This document shows, piece after piece, positions 25,344-34,448 of a DNA stretch of 64,000 nucleotides. Both the position numbers and the translations under genes were made by a program. The notes beneath the pieces were generated by a model that made no database searches, was not told where the DNA came from, and saw nothing but the letters and a program-made list of their open reading frames with translations. The stretch comes from Streptomyces sp. AM 2-1-1. Its GTDB lineage: Bacteria; Actinomycetota; Actinomycetes; Streptomycetales; Streptomycetaceae. Position 1 is the stretch's first letter, and each line of letters begins with the position of its first letter. Location: the NCBI RefSeq assembly GCF_029167645.1, contig NZ_CP119147.1, positions 1,116,001-1,180,000 of the forward strand, read 5' to 3'.

Positions 25344-26543
25344 CTAACCGCCAGACGGGGGACGTGCGTTCACGGCGGCAATGTCCACGCCTGCGGCATT
25401 CGGCGGGCGGCCCGGCTCGTGATGGATCGGTGTGCGGGCGCCGGTGAGCCGGGTCCCGCTGCCGCCGTGCCGCTCGGCGACGATCTCGGCCATGATGGAG
25501 AGAGCCGTCTCCTCGGGCGTCCGTGCCCCGAGGTCCAGCCCGATCGGCGAGTGCAGCCGCCCCAGTTCGCGCGCCGTGAGGCCCTCCTCCCGCAGGGCCG
25601 CCTCCCGGTCCCGGTGGGTGCGCCGGGAGCCCATGGCGCCGACGTAGCCGACTGGCAGCCGGAGCGCGGCCTTCAGCAGCGGCACGTCGAACTTCGGGTC
25701 ATGGGTGAGGACACAGAGTGCGGTGCGTGCGTCGACCTCGGTCGTGGCGAGGTAGCGGTGCGGCCAGTCGACGACGATCTCGTCGGCCTCGGGGAAGCGC
25801 GCGGCGGTGGCGAAGACGGGGCGGGCGTCGCAGACGGTGACCCGGTACCCGAGGAAGGCCGCCGCGCGGGTCAGGGCGGAGGCGAAGTCGACGGCTCCGA
25901 AGACGATCATGCGGGGCGGCGGCACGCTCGACTCCACGAGCAGGGTGACCGGCCGCCCGCACAGGGAGCCGTCCGCGCCGACGGTCACCGGGCCGGAGCG
26001 CCCGGCCGCCAGCATCGCCCGCGCGTGCGCGGCGACGGCCCGGTGGAAGCCGTCCTGAAGCGACGGATCGTCCATGTCGCTGCACAGCGGTGCGTTGTGC
26101 TGAGCGGCGTCCACCACCAGTCCCCGCCCCAGGAGTTCGTCCGGCCCGTGGGTGACCCGGGCGAGGGCGGCGGGCCGGCCGGCCGCCGCCGCGGCGAGCG
26201 CCGCCGCCGCGACCGGCCGCCCGGGGTCGCCCGCCCGTACCGGCACGACCAGCACCTCGATGGTCCCGCCGCAGGTGAGACCCGCCGCGAAGGCGTCCTC
26301 GTCGCTGAAGCCGAACCGCTCGCGCACGGTGACCCCGTCGTCGAGGGCCTGCCGGCACAGCTCGTACACCGCCCCCTCCACGCAACCGCCCGAGACCGAT
26401 CCGACCGCCTCACCCGTCCGGTCGACGGCGAGCGCGGCACCCGGCTGCCGGGGCGCGCTCCCGGTGACCGACACGACCGTGGCGACGGCGAACTCCCTTC
26501 CCTGCACGGCCCATCGGTGCAGTTCGGCGGCGATGTCCAGCAC
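25344..26543 (-). CDS. xdhC: XdhC-family xanthine dehydrogenase maturation protein
   Basis: A 399-aa XdhC/CoxI-type accessory protein that binds and helps sulfurate/insert molybdenum cofactor into xanthine dehydrogenase. The N-terminal XdhC_CoxI domain shows VATVVSVTGSAPRQPGAALA and GSVSGGCVEGAVYELCRQAL (the conserved Cys), then AGLTCGGTIEVLV. The C-terminal Rossmann domain begins RMIVFGAVDFASALTRAAAF and holds VGYVGAMGSRRTHRDREAAL and RLHSPIGLDLGARTPEETAL. Note that the usual GAGHVA nucleotide loop reads GAVDFA here. The start is GTG with AGGAG seven bases upstream. It lies 77 bp after the molybdenum subunit gene as the last gene of the xdh operon. Confidence 0.93.
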   Translation of the reverse strand: MLDIAAELHRWAVQGREFAVATVVSVTGSAPRQPGAALAVDRTGEAVGSVSGGCVEGAVYELCRQALDDGVTVRERFGFSDEDAFAAGLTCGGTIEVLVVPVRAGDPGRPVAAAALAAAAAGRPAALARVTHGPDELLGRGLVVDAAQHNAPLCSDMDDPSLQDGFHRAVAAHARAMLAAGRSGPVTVGADGSLCGRPVTLLVESSVPPPRMIVFGAVDFASALTRAAAFLGYRVTVCDARPVFATAARFPEADEIVVDWPHRYLATTEVDARTALCVLTHDPKFDVPLLKAALRLPVGYVGAMGSRRTHRDREAALREEGLTARELGRLHSPIGLDLGARTPEETALSIMAEIVAERHGGSGTRLTGARTPIHHEPGRPPNAAGVDIAAVNARPPSGG

Positions 26544-26620
26544 GGCTCTCTCCTGACGGGGTGGTGACGGCACGGGTGTGGGCTGCGGCGTGGACGGCGG
26601 CGCTGCGCCGAGGAGCGCGC

Positions 26621-29050
26621 TCAGGTGCCCGTGAGGTGCTCGGGTCGGACCGGGGTCCGGTCGAGCGCCAGTCCCGTGGCCGCCCTGATGGCCGCGAGGA
26701 CCGCCGGGGTGGCCGAGAGGGTGGGCGCCTCGCCGACGCCCCGGAGCCCGTACGGGGCCTCGGAGTCGGCCAGTTCGAGTACGTCGAGGGGGATCGGCGG
26801 GGTGTCGAGGATGGTCGGGATCAGGTAGTCGGTGAAGGAGGGGTTGCGGACCCGCGCGGTCTTCGGGTCGACGAGGATCTCCTCCATCACCGCGACACCG
26901 AGCCCCTGGGTGCTGCCGCCCTGGATCTGACCGGCGACGGCGAGCGGGTTGAGCGCCCTGCCGACGTCCTGGGCGCAGGCGAGTTCGACGACCTTGACGA
27001 GGCCGAGTTCGGTGTCCACCTCCACGACGGCTCGGTGCGCGGCGAAGGAGTACTGCACGTGGCCGTTGCCCTGGCCGGTGTACCGGTCGAAGGGCTGGGT
27101 GGGCCGGTGCCGCCACTCCAGCTCCACCTCGATCACCTCGTCCCCCAGCACGTCGGCGAGGCCGGCGAGGGACTCACCGCCGTCGGTGACGACCTCGCCG
27201 TTCTCCAGGAGCAGTTCGGCCGTGTGCCAAGCCGGATGGTACGTACCGAACTTGCGGCGGCCCAACGCCAGCACCCGCTCCCGGACGGCCTCGCAGCTGT
27301 TCTTGATCGCGCCACCGGTGACGTACGTCTGGCGGGACGCGGAGGTGGAGCCGGCCGAGCCCACCCGGGTGTCGGCGGGCTCGACGGTGACCTGGCCCAC
27401 GCCGAGTTCGGTGCGCGCGATCTGGCCGTGCACGGTGACGCCGCCCTGGCCGACCTCCGCCATGGCGGTGTGCACGGTGGCGACGGCCTCGCCGTTGATG
27501 ACCTCCATCCGGACCCGGGCGGTGGAGTAGTCGTCGAACCCCTCGGAGAACCCCACGTTCTTCAGCCCGACGGCGTATCCCACGCCCCGGACGACTCCCT
27601 CGCCGTGGGTGGTGTTGGAGAGCCCGCCGGGCAGCGCCCGGACGTCGACGGGGCCCGCACTCGTCCCGCTCCCGGCCGTCAGCCACTGGCGTTCGGGCGG
27701 CAGCGGACGGGACTTCACCCGGCGGAGCAGCTCGGCGACGGGCGCGGGCGAGTCGCAGGGCTGGCCGGTGGGCAGCAGGGTGCCCTGCTCCATGGCGTTG
27801 AGCTGACGGAACTCCACCGGATGCAGGCCGAGTTCGGCGGCGAGCTTGTCCATCTGCGCCTCGTAGGCGAAGCACGCCTGTACGGCTCCGAAGCCGCGCA
27901 TCGCCCCGCAGGGCGGGTTGTTGGTGTAGAGGGCCAGCGCCTCGACGTCGACGTCGTCGACCGCGTACGGTCCCACCGAGAGCGAGGCGGCGTTGCCGAC
28001 GACGGCCGGTGAGGACGAGGCGTACGCCCCGCCGTCCAGCACGATGCGGCACTTCACGTGGGTGAGCTTGCCGTCGCGGGTGGCGCCGTGTTCGTAGGTG
28101 AGCCTGGCGGGGTGGCGGTGCACATGGCCGAAGAAGGACTCGAAGCGGTTGTAGACCATCTTGACGGGCTTGCCGGTGCGCAGCGCGAGGAGGCAGGCGT
28201 GGATCTGCATGGACAGGTCCTCACGGCCGCCGAAGGCGCCGCCGACGCCGGACAGCGTCATCCGGATCTTCTCCTCGGGGAGTCCGAGGACCGGTGCCAT
28301 CTGCTTGCGGTCGGAGTGCAGCCACTGGGTCGCGACGTAGAGGTCCACACCGCCGTCCTCGGCGGGCACCGCGAGCCCCGACTCGGGGCCGAGGAAGGCC
28401 TGGTCCTGCATGCCGAAGACGTACTCGCCGCGCACGATCACGTCCGCGCGGGCCGCCGCTGCGGCCGCGTCGCCGCGCACGACCGGCTGGCGGTGCACGA
28501 CGTTGGGGTGCGGGACGTGATCGCTGTAGTGGTCGTCGCGGTCTTCGTGGAGGAGGACGGCGCCGGGTGCGGTGGCGGACGCCTCGTCGGTGACGACGGG
28601 CAGCTCCGCGTAGTCGACGCGGATCTTCGCAGCGGCGCGGCGGGCGGTCTCGGGGTGGTCGGCGGCGACCAGCGCGACCGGTTCGCCGTGGTGGCGGACC
28701 CGGCCGTGGGCGAGGGCCGGGGTGTCCTGGATCTCCAGGCCGTACGTGGTCACCGCCGTGGGCAGGTCCTCGTGGGTCAGGACCGCGTACACGCCCGGGG
28801 TGGCGAGTGCCTCGGCGATGTCGATGGAGATGATCTCGGCGTGTGCGGTGGTGGAGCGCAGGGTGTGGCCCCAGAGCATGTCCTCGTGCCACATGTCGGA
28901 GGAGTAGGCGAACTCCCCGGTGACCTTGAGGGTGCCGTCCGGGCGCGGGGCGGACTCGCCGATGCCGCCGGGGGTCCCCGGGCCCCGGGTCGGTGCGAGC
29001 CGTTCCGGGGAGTCCTGGGCGGGGCCTGCGGGGCCGCCGGTGGTCGTCAT
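26621..29050 (-). CDS. Xanthine dehydrogenase, molybdopterin-binding subunit
   Basis: An 809-aa large subunit that hydroxylates hypoxanthine and xanthine to urate at the Mo centre. Key segments are GEFAYSSDMWHEDMLWGHTL near residue 45, GVGGAFGGREDLSMQIHACL (residues about 265-284), NPPCGAMRGFGAVQACFAYE (about 383-402, the conserved Arg loop), MAEVGQGGVTVHGQIARTEL, and GLRGVGEAPTLSATPAVLAA near the C-terminus, with the catalytic Glu in VGEAP. Its ATG overlaps the stop of the iron-sulfur subunit gene (ATGA), so the two are coupled. Subunit order FAD, FeS, Mo, XdhC is typical of actinobacterial xdh operons. Confidence 0.95.
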   Translation of the reverse strand: MTTTGGPAGPAQDSPERLAPTRGPGTPGGIGESAPRPDGTLKVTGEFAYSSDMWHEDMLWGHTLRSTTAHAEIISIDIAEALATPGVYAVLTHEDLPTAVTTYGLEIQDTPALAHGRVRHHGEPVALVAADHPETARRAAAKIRVDYAELPVVTDEASATAPGAVLLHEDRDDHYSDHVPHPNVVHRQPVVRGDAAAAAARADVIVRGEYVFGMQDQAFLGPESGLAVPAEDGGVDLYVATQWLHSDRKQMAPVLGLPEEKIRMTLSGVGGAFGGREDLSMQIHACLLALRTGKPVKMVYNRFESFFGHVHRHPARLTYEHGATRDGKLTHVKCRIVLDGGAYASSSPAVVGNAASLSVGPYAVDDVDVEALALYTNNPPCGAMRGFGAVQACFAYEAQMDKLAAELGLHPVEFRQLNAMEQGTLLPTGQPCDSPAPVAELLRRVKSRPLPPERQWLTAGSGTSAGPVDVRALPGGLSNTTHGEGVVRGVGYAVGLKNVGFSEGFDDYSTARVRMEVINGEAVATVHTAMAEVGQGGVTVHGQIARTELGVGQVTVEPADTRVGSAGSTSASRQTYVTGGAIKNSCEAVRERVLALGRRKFGTYHPAWHTAELLLENGEVVTDGGESLAGLADVLGDEVIEVELEWRHRPTQPFDRYTGQGNGHVQYSFAAHRAVVEVDTELGLVKVVELACAQDVGRALNPLAVAGQIQGGSTQGLGVAVMEEILVDPKTARVRNPSFTDYLIPTILDTPPIPLDVLELADSEAPYGLRGVGEAPTLSATPAVLAAIRAATGLALDRTPVRPEHLTGT

Positions 29051-29613
29051 GATCGGTCCGCCTGTCCGGAACGGGCGGCCGCGAGGCGGACCGCGTCGAG
29101 GATCTTCTCGTAGCCGGTGCACCGGCAGAGGTTGCCGGAGAGCGCCTCGCGGATGTCCTGGTCGGTCGGGGAGGGCCGCTGCTCCAGCAGTTCGTCGGCG
29201 GCGACCAGCAGCCCGGGGGTGCAGAAGCCGCACTGCACGGCTCCGGCGTCGATGAAGGCCTGCTGGACCGGGGAGAGCGGGGGTCCGTCGGGTCCGGGAG
29301 CGGCCTGCCGGCCGGGGGTGTCCTCCGGGGTGGTGCCGTTGCCCGCGCGGTCCTCCGCACGGCGGCGGGCGTGGTCGGCGAGCCCTTCGACGGTGATGAC
29401 CTCACGGCCCTCGGCCTGCCCGGCGGCGACCAGGCAGGCGCAGACCGGCACCCCGTCGAGGCGTACGGTGCACGAGCCGCATTCGCCCTGCTCGCAGGCG
29501 TTCTTGGAGCCGGCCAGCCCCATGCGTTCGCGCAGGACGTAGAGGAGGGACTCGCCTTCCCAGACGTCGTCCGCCTGCTGGGGCCGTCCGTTGACGGTGA
29601 AGTTGACGCGCAT
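29047..29613 (-). CDS. Xanthine dehydrogenase, 2Fe-2S subunit
   Basis: A 188-aa electron-transfer subunit with two [2Fe-2S] clusters. The N-terminal plant-ferredoxin-type cluster is in CEQGECGSCTVRLDGVPVCA (C-x4-C-x2-C...C). The C-terminal helical cluster domain has GAVQCGFCTPGLLVAADELL and NLCRCTGYEKILDAV (CxxC...CxC). Between them is an unusually long Gly/Pro/Asp-rich linker of about 40 residues (around 72-112). It sits two bases after the FAD subunit stop and overlaps the Mo subunit gene, so the three subunits are made together. Confidence 0.96.
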   Translation of the reverse strand: MRVNFTVNGRPQQADDVWEGESLLYVLRERMGLAGSKNACEQGECGSCTVRLDGVPVCACLVAAGQAEGREVITVEGLADHARRRAEDRAGNGTTPEDTPGRQAAPGPDGPPLSPVQQAFIDAGAVQCGFCTPGLLVAADELLEQRPSPTDQDIREALSGNLCRCTGYEKILDAVRLAAARSGQADRS

Positions 29614-29615
29614 GG

Positions 29616-30503
29616 TCAGCGGGCTCCTTCGTGGGTGCGGCCGGCGCGGTACTGCTCCCAGGTCCAGCCGAGGGTGCGGCGGGCCATGACGCCGACGGCG
29701 TGCCGGCGGTAGCGGGCGGTGCCGCGTACGTCGTCGATCGGGTTGCAGGCGCCCGCGGCGAGGGTGGCGAACTGCCGGGCGACGGACGGGGTGATGACCG
29801 TGCCGCTCTCCCAGAAGCCGCCCTCGTCGAGCGCCGCGCCGAGGAACTCCTCGGCGGCGGTGGCCCGGACCGGGGTGGGCGCCGCGGACCCGATGCCGGT
29901 ACGGACCGTACGGGTTTCGGGGTGCAGGGCCAGTCCGAAGGCGCAGACCGCGATGACCATGGCGTTGCGCGTGCCGACCTTGGAGAACTGCTGCGGGCCG
30001 TCCGCCCGCGCGATGTGCACGGCCCGGATGAGTTCGTCGGGGGCGAGCGCGTTCCGTTTGACGCCGGTGTAGAAGGCGTCGATCGGGATCATCCGGGTGC
30101 CGCGTACGGACACCGCCTCGACCTCCGCTCCGGCGGCGAGCAGCGCCGGATGCGCGTCACCCGCCGGGGAGGCGGTGCCGAGGTTGCCGCCGACCCCGCC
30201 CCGGTTGCGGATCTGCGGGGAGGCGACGGTGTGCGCGGCGAGCGCCAGTCCGGGCAGCTCGGTCCTGAGGTGTTCCATGATGGCGCTGTACGGCACGGAG
30301 GCGCCGAGGCGCACGGTCCGTTCGCCGACCTCCCACTCGGCGAGTTCACCGATCCGGGTCAGGTCGAGCAGGTGGTCCGGACGGCGGTGGTCGAAGTTGA
30401 TCTCGACCATCACGTCCGTACCGCCCGCCAGAGGCACCGCCGCCGGGTGCGCGGCCTTGGCGGCGAGCGCGTCCTCCCAGTCGGCGGGGCGGAGGAAGTC
30501 CAT
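29616..30503 (-). CDS. Xanthine dehydrogenase, FAD-binding subunit
   Basis: A 295-aa FAD-binding (molybdopterin dehydrogenase) subunit. FAD loops AVPLAGGTDVMVEINFDHRR (residues about 21-40) and IRNRGGVGGNLGTASPAGDA (residues about 97-116) are intact, as is the CO_deh_flav_C end (PTPVRATAAEEFLGAALDEG). It passes electrons from the Fe-S clusters to NAD+. The start is set at the ATG beginning MDFLRPADW, with AGAGGG upstream; an upstream in-frame GTG would add ten atypical residues. It is the first gene of the xdh operon, divergent from a PucR regulator. Confidence 0.94.
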   Translation of the reverse strand: MDFLRPADWEDALAAKAAHPAAVPLAGGTDVMVEINFDHRRPDHLLDLTRIGELAEWEVGERTVRLGASVPYSAIMEHLRTELPGLALAAHTVASPQIRNRGGVGGNLGTASPAGDAHPALLAAGAEVEAVSVRGTRMIPIDAFYTGVKRNALAPDELIRAVHIARADGPQQFSKVGTRNAMVIAVCAFGLALHPETRTVRTGIGSAAPTPVRATAAEEFLGAALDEGGFWESGTVITPSVARQFATLAAGACNPIDDVRGTARYRRHAVGVMARRTLGWTWEQYRAGRTHEGAR

Positions 30504-30763
30504 GAGTGGCCCTCTTCTCGATGGCGTGCGCACGGTGGAAGGACCCGCGGGGGGGCCGGGAGCGATCGCTCTTCATCAGTTGTTGACGCAGGGTGGTCCC
30601 CAGTACACAAGCCGTGCTCCAACCGGTGCAGTCACCGAAACAATGAAGGAGTTGGCTGGTCTCCTTCCCCGTCTTGTAGATTCGAACAAACGGCGCGGGC
30701 CGGAAACCTCGCCGCAATTCACAGGACTCCCGGCACCTACGGAAACAGATCGGCGGCAACGAG
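30504..30763. promoter_or_regulatory. Divergent xdh / pucR-like promoter region
   Basis: 260 bp, clearly more A/T-rich than the flanking genes, between the xdh operon and the PucR regulator. It includes TTGT-N8-ACAA at 30674-30689 and a TTGTTGAC at about 30581. Both lie where a regulator could act on either gene. The specific PucR site cannot be assigned from a single sequence. Confidence 0.5.
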
Positions 30764-32521
30764 ATGCGGCTCCGCGCACTGCTGGACACCGACGCGCTCG
30801 GGCTGCGGCTGCTCGGTGGCGAGGACGAGCTGGACCGTCCGGTCCGGGGCGTCATGACGACGGACCTGCGCGACCCGAGCCGCTACCTCTCGGGCGGCGA
30901 GCTGGTGCTCACCGGGATGGCCTGGCGCCGTGACGCGGCGGACTCGGAACCCTTCGTCCGCACACTCGCGGCGGCCGGCGTCAGCGCCCTCGCGGCGGGC
31001 GAGGCCGAGCTGGGCCCCGTACCCGACGACCTGGTCGAGGCCTGCCTCCGCCACCGCCTGCCGCTCTTCGCGGTGAACGAGACGGTTGCCTTCGCGACGA
31101 TCACCGAGTACGTCGTGCGGCAGGTCTCCGGGGAACGTGCCGGGGACCTGGCCGCCGTCGTGGACCGGCACCGCCGGCTGATGACCTCGGGCCCGGCGGG
31201 CGGCGGACCCGAGGTGGTCCTGGACCTGCTCGCCGGCGACCTCTCCCTCTCCGCATGGGTCCTCTCCCCCACCGGGCGCCGGATCGCCGACGCCGGGAAA
31301 CCGCTGCCGGGCCCGGTCGCGGTGGCGCTCGCCGGTCACCACCTGGCAGCGGCCCGGACCGGCCGCCGGGGGCCGCACGCCGCCTCGGTGGACGGGACGG
31401 CCTACGCGCTCTTCCTGATCCGGAACACCGGCCGGGGCACCGGGCCCGTCCTCCCGGACGCGCGCCGGGACGCACGCGGGTCCTCCCTCTCGGAGTGGTT
31501 CCTGGCGGTGGAGGCCGATCCGGGCGACTGGCCCGAGGCCCGGCTGGACCTGCTCCAGGGCGTCACCCAGCTGATCGCCGTCGAACGCGACCGGCGCGAC
31601 GCCGCGCGGGCGGTACGGCGCCGGCTCGCCCAGGAGGTGCTGGAACTCGTGCAGGCCGGCGCTGCCCCGGCCGAGATCGCCGCCCGGCTGCGGGTGGCGG
31701 CGCCGGTGCTGCTGCCCGGCCTCGGTACCGCGCCGCACTGGCAGGTGGTGGTGGCACGGGTGGAGTGGGACGCGCCGGACGGCGGCGCGGCCGCTCCGGC
31801 CCGCAGGGACGCGCGGGACGGGGCCGGCGGTCCGGTCGCCCAGGCGCTGCTGGAGGAGATCCTGGTCGACCCGGCGGTGACCGGGCCGGATTCGGCCGAC
31901 CGGATAGCGGTGGCGTACACGGACGACGAGGCCGTCGCGCTCGTACCCCTGCCGGCCGTCGGCCCGGCGGGGCCCGCCGCCGGCGCGGCGCCCGAGGGGA
32001 GCGCCGGCGGCTTCGGCGTGGACCCCGCCCTGCGCGCGGGCGCCCTGCTGGAGACGGTCCGCGAGCCGCTCTCGGCGGGGCTGGCGGAGGACGGTCGGCT
32101 CACCCTGGGCGTCAGCGCGGCCGTCCACTCGGCCGAAGGGCTGCGCGGGGCGCTGGAGGAGGCCCGGCACGCCCGCAGGGTGGCGGCGGCCCGCCCCGGA
32201 CGCGTCTGCGCGGCCGGCCACGACGAGCTCGCCTCCCACGTCCTGCTGCTGCCGTTCGTGCCCGACGACGTACGCCGGGCCTTCACGGCGCGGCTGCTGG
32301 ACCCGCTGCGCCTCTACGACCAGCGCCACCGCGCCGAGCTGATCCCGACCCTGGAGGCGTTCCTCGACTGCGACGGCTCCTGGACCCGCTGTGCGACCCG
32401 TCTGCACCTGCACGTCAACACGCTGCGCTACCGCGTCGGCCGGATCGAGCAGTTGACGGGCCGTGATCTCGCGCGCCTGGAGGACAAGCTCGATTTCTTC
32501 CTCGCCCTGCGCATGAGCTGA
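30764..32521 (+). CDS. PucR-family transcriptional regulator of purine catabolism
   Basis: A 585-aa regulator. The N-terminal PucR domain (residues about 1-120) reads LLDTDALGLRLLGGEDELDR, VRGVMTTDLRDPSRYLSGGE and VTGM-like LVLTGMAWRRD. The middle is a GGDEF-like/CdaR region, and the C-terminal PucR-type HTH (HTH_30, about 525-580) reads CDGSWTRCATRLHLHVNTLR then YRVGRIEQLTGRDLARLEDK. The family senses purine-breakdown status and controls xanthine dehydrogenase and urate genes. Here it is divergent from the xdh operon, which strongly supports that role. Whether it activates or represses is not visible. A terminator follows its stop. Confidence 0.93.
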   Translation: MRLRALLDTDALGLRLLGGEDELDRPVRGVMTTDLRDPSRYLSGGELVLTGMAWRRDAADSEPFVRTLAAAGVSALAAGEAELGPVPDDLVEACLRHRLPLFAVNETVAFATITEYVVRQVSGERAGDLAAVVDRHRRLMTSGPAGGGPEVVLDLLAGDLSLSAWVLSPTGRRIADAGKPLPGPVAVALAGHHLAAARTGRRGPHAASVDGTAYALFLIRNTGRGTGPVLPDARRDARGSSLSEWFLAVEADPGDWPEARLDLLQGVTQLIAVERDRRDAARAVRRRLAQEVLELVQAGAAPAEIAARLRVAAPVLLPGLGTAPHWQVVVARVEWDAPDGGAAAPARRDARDGAGGPVAQALLEEILVDPAVTGPDSADRIAVAYTDDEAVALVPLPAVGPAGPAAGAAPEGSAGGFGVDPALRAGALLETVREPLSAGLAEDGRLTLGVSAAVHSAEGLRGALEEARHARRVAAARPGRVCAAGHDELASHVLLLPFVPDDVRRAFTARLLDPLRLYDQRHRAELIPTLEAFLDCDGSWTRCATRLHLHVNTLRYRVGRIEQLTGRDLARLEDKLDFFLALRMS

Positions 32522-32539
32522 CCTTCCTCGTCCGGCCGT

Positions 32540-32568
32540 GCCCCGCCCAAGCCGCACAAGGGCGGGGC
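32540..32568 (+). terminator. Stem-loop terminator after the PucR gene
   Basis: Perfect 9-bp stem GCCCCGCCC / GGGCGGGGC with an 11-base loop, 18 bases after the stop. Confidence 0.75.
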
Positions 32569-32679
32569 CGGTTTGTGAAATCTTTCACCTGAACCTGCCC
32601 CGCCCTCTTGGCCGGACTGCCGATCCGTGCTGAGATGCGCCCACACTCAACAGCTCGATGGCGCGCTCGGGGAGGCAAT

Positions 32680-33480
32680 GTGGCGTCCACCGCCATGTCT
32701 GGGTCCGGAACGACAGCCGATGACGAACCTCCTCTCCTGACCGCCGTGTGGCGGCTGCGTTCGCGCGCCTGCTGGACGGACGCGGCCGCGCTGCTCGGAC
32801 CGGCGGCCGCGACCGACCCGGCGGCGGCTCTCCAGCGCTCCGCCCTGCTGACCGAGCGCTGCCTCTACACGACCGAGGGCTGGACCGACGCCGAGGAGGC
32901 ACTGCGGGCCGCCGAGGCGCTCGCCAGGGACGACTCGGAGCGGGGGGCCGCCGCCTGTGAGCGCGGTTACCTGGCGTACGCCTCCACCCTGCTCGGCGTA
33001 CGCGACCGGGCCGACGAGGCCTCCGTGGCGCTGAGCCGGGCGGCGGCGCTGCTCGCTCCCGGCGCGCCGGGCCGGCCGCTGCTGGACTTCCGGCGCGGGC
33101 TGATCGCCCAGAACATCGCCCAGGCGCCCGACTCCGCGCGGGCCGCGTTCCGGCGGGCGCACACGGGCGCCACCGCCCGGGGGGACGCGTTACTGCTCTC
33201 CTTCACCTGGCGCCACCTGGCGTCCCTCGCCCTCAGCGAGGGGGACCTGCCCCAGGCACGCCACGGCTTCGCGGAGTCGCTGCGGATACGGGAGGAGCTG
33301 GGTTACCTGGTCGGGACGGCGCCCGCGCTGATCTCCCTCGCCCAGACCGAGACGGAACCGGTGGCGACCCGGCTGCGCGCCGAGGCGGGCCGCCTCTTCC
33401 GGCTGCTGGGCGGCGTGCCCACCTGGCTCGCTCCCCTGCTCGACCCGCCGCCGGAACCCGAGGTCGCGGCGGCGAACTGA
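32680..33480 (+). CDS. TPR-like helical-repeat hypothetical protein
   Basis: A 266-aa Ala/Leu/Arg-rich all-alpha protein starting at GTG, with GGAGG five bases upstream. Regular helix pairs such as TDAEEALRAAEALARDDSER, ACERGYLAYASTLLGVRDRA, ARAAFRRAHTGATARGDALL and LPQARHGFAESLRIREELGY have the spacing of tetratricopeptide repeats, about five to six units. No enzyme motif, signal peptide or membrane segment. TPR proteins mediate protein contacts; the partner is unknown. It stands alone and converges on the GntR gene. Confidence 0.75.
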   Translation: MASTAMSGSGTTADDEPPLLTAVWRLRSRACWTDAAALLGPAAATDPAAALQRSALLTERCLYTTEGWTDAEEALRAAEALARDDSERGAAACERGYLAYASTLLGVRDRADEASVALSRAAALLAPGAPGRPLLDFRRGLIAQNIAQAPDSARAAFRRAHTGATARGDALLLSFTWRHLASLALSEGDLPQARHGFAESLRIREELGYLVGTAPALISLAQTETEPVATRLRAEAGRLFRLLGGVPTWLAPLLDPPPEPEVAAAN

Positions 33481-33494
33481 TCCCGGTCCTCCGG

Positions 33495-33519
33495 CCGGGC
33501 CGGGGTGGCCCCGGCCCGG
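33495..33519. terminator. Bidirectional terminator between TPR and GntR genes
   Basis: Perfect 11-bp stem CCGGGCCGGGG / CCCCGGCCCGG with a three-base loop between convergent genes. Confidence 0.75.
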
Positions 33520-33528
33520 CAGGGGTCC

Positions 33529-33582
33529 CCGGCCCTACGCGGGTGCCCGGCCCTACGCGGGTGCCCTGCCCTACGCGGGGTC
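33529..33582. repeat. 18-bp tandem repeat, about three copies, running into the GntR stop codon
   Basis: CCGGCCCTACGCGGGTGC occurs at 33529 and exactly again at 33547. A diverged third copy (CCTGCCCTACGCGGGGTC) at 33565 overlaps the last codons and stop of the GntR gene. The two outer copies look like duplications of the 3' end of that gene. Confidence 0.8.
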
Positions 33583-34350
33583 CGCCGGGCTCCCGTAGTG
33601 CTCCGCGACCAGGGCCCGTACGGCCGGCAGGTCGCCGGCGATCAGTGCGTCCAGCAGCGCCGTGTGCTGCGCCGCGTCGGCCCGCAGGCGGGCCGGGGCG
33701 CTCCCGGGCCGCGGGGCGGGACAGCGGCGGTGCAGGTCGTCGGCGAGCGCCACCAGCTGGGCGTTGCCGGCGAACGCCAGCACGGCCAGGTGGAAGGCGC
33801 GGTCGCTGCGCGCGTAGGCCGGCCGGTCGCCGGTCGCCGCCGCCGCGACCGTGGCCTCGGCCAGCGGGCGCAGCGTCTTCCAGCTGCAGGCCGGCACGGT
33901 CCGGGCGAGCCGCAGCACGACGGGGACCTCGATCAGCGCACGGACCTCGGCCAGTTCCGCCAGCTCGCGCGCGTCCCGCTCGACGACCCGGAAGCCCCGG
34001 TTCGGCACGACCTCCACCGCGCCCTCGGCGGCCAGCCGCTGCATCGCCTCGCGGACCGGGGTGGCGGAGACGCCGAAGTCCGCACCGAGGGCGGGGGCGG
34101 AGTAGACGTGGCCCGGCACGAGTTCGCCGGTGGCCAGGGCGGACCGCAGGGCCTCCAGGACCTGCCCGCGCACGGAGTGGCGTCGCACGGCCGGCGGGAC
34201 GGCCGCCTCACCGTGGGCGTGCCCACCCCTGGCCGGACCGCGTCCGGCCTGCTGCGGTACGCGGGGTGCCGGACCGGCTCCGGACGCTCCGGGGTGCTCC
34301 GGGTACGCGAAGGACGACAGCGCCTCCCCGTGCGTTCTGCCCTGCTCCAC
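33571..34350 (-). CDS. GntR-family (FadR/FCD type) transcriptional regulator
   Basis: A 259-aa regulator; GTG start with AGGAGG about five bases upstream. Residues 1-55 are a Gly/Pro/Ala-rich tail. The winged helix follows (VRGQVLEALRSALATGELVP, ALGADFGVSATPVREAMQRL, AAEGAVEVVPNRGFRVVE; residues about 60-125). The all-helical FCD ligand-binding domain is at about 135-255 (LAELAEVRALIEVPVVLRLA, SDRAFHLAVLAFAGNAQLVA, QHTALLDALIAGDLPAVRAL, EHY). The FCD metal-binding D...H...H pattern appears present (Asp in SDRAFH; His later). The effector is unknown. It diverges from the iron-regulated FhuF-like gene but shows no link to iron. Confidence 0.9.
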   Translation of the reverse strand: MEQGRTHGEALSSFAYPEHPGASGAGPAPRVPQQAGRGPARGGHAHGEAAVPPAVRRHSVRGQVLEALRSALATGELVPGHVYSAPALGADFGVSATPVREAMQRLAAEGAVEVVPNRGFRVVERDARELAELAEVRALIEVPVVLRLARTVPACSWKTLRPLAEATVAAAATGDRPAYARSDRAFHLAVLAFAGNAQLVALADDLHRRCPAPRPGSAPARLRADAAQHTALLDALIAGDLPAVRALVAEHYGSPADPA

Positions 34351-34448
34351 CGGACCTCCTCGTCCCCGCCCCGGGCCGGCCGCGCCGGCCGTGCCACCCG
34401 TGCACGATAGGCGCAGGACCCTCACGTTCACACGTGGATCACTTCGGA

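Noticed and set aside
30674..30689. TTGT-N8-ACAA as a definite PucR operator
   Set aside because: Arms are only 4 bp and could arise by chance in an A/T-rich promoter; mentioned in the promoter entry but not claimed.
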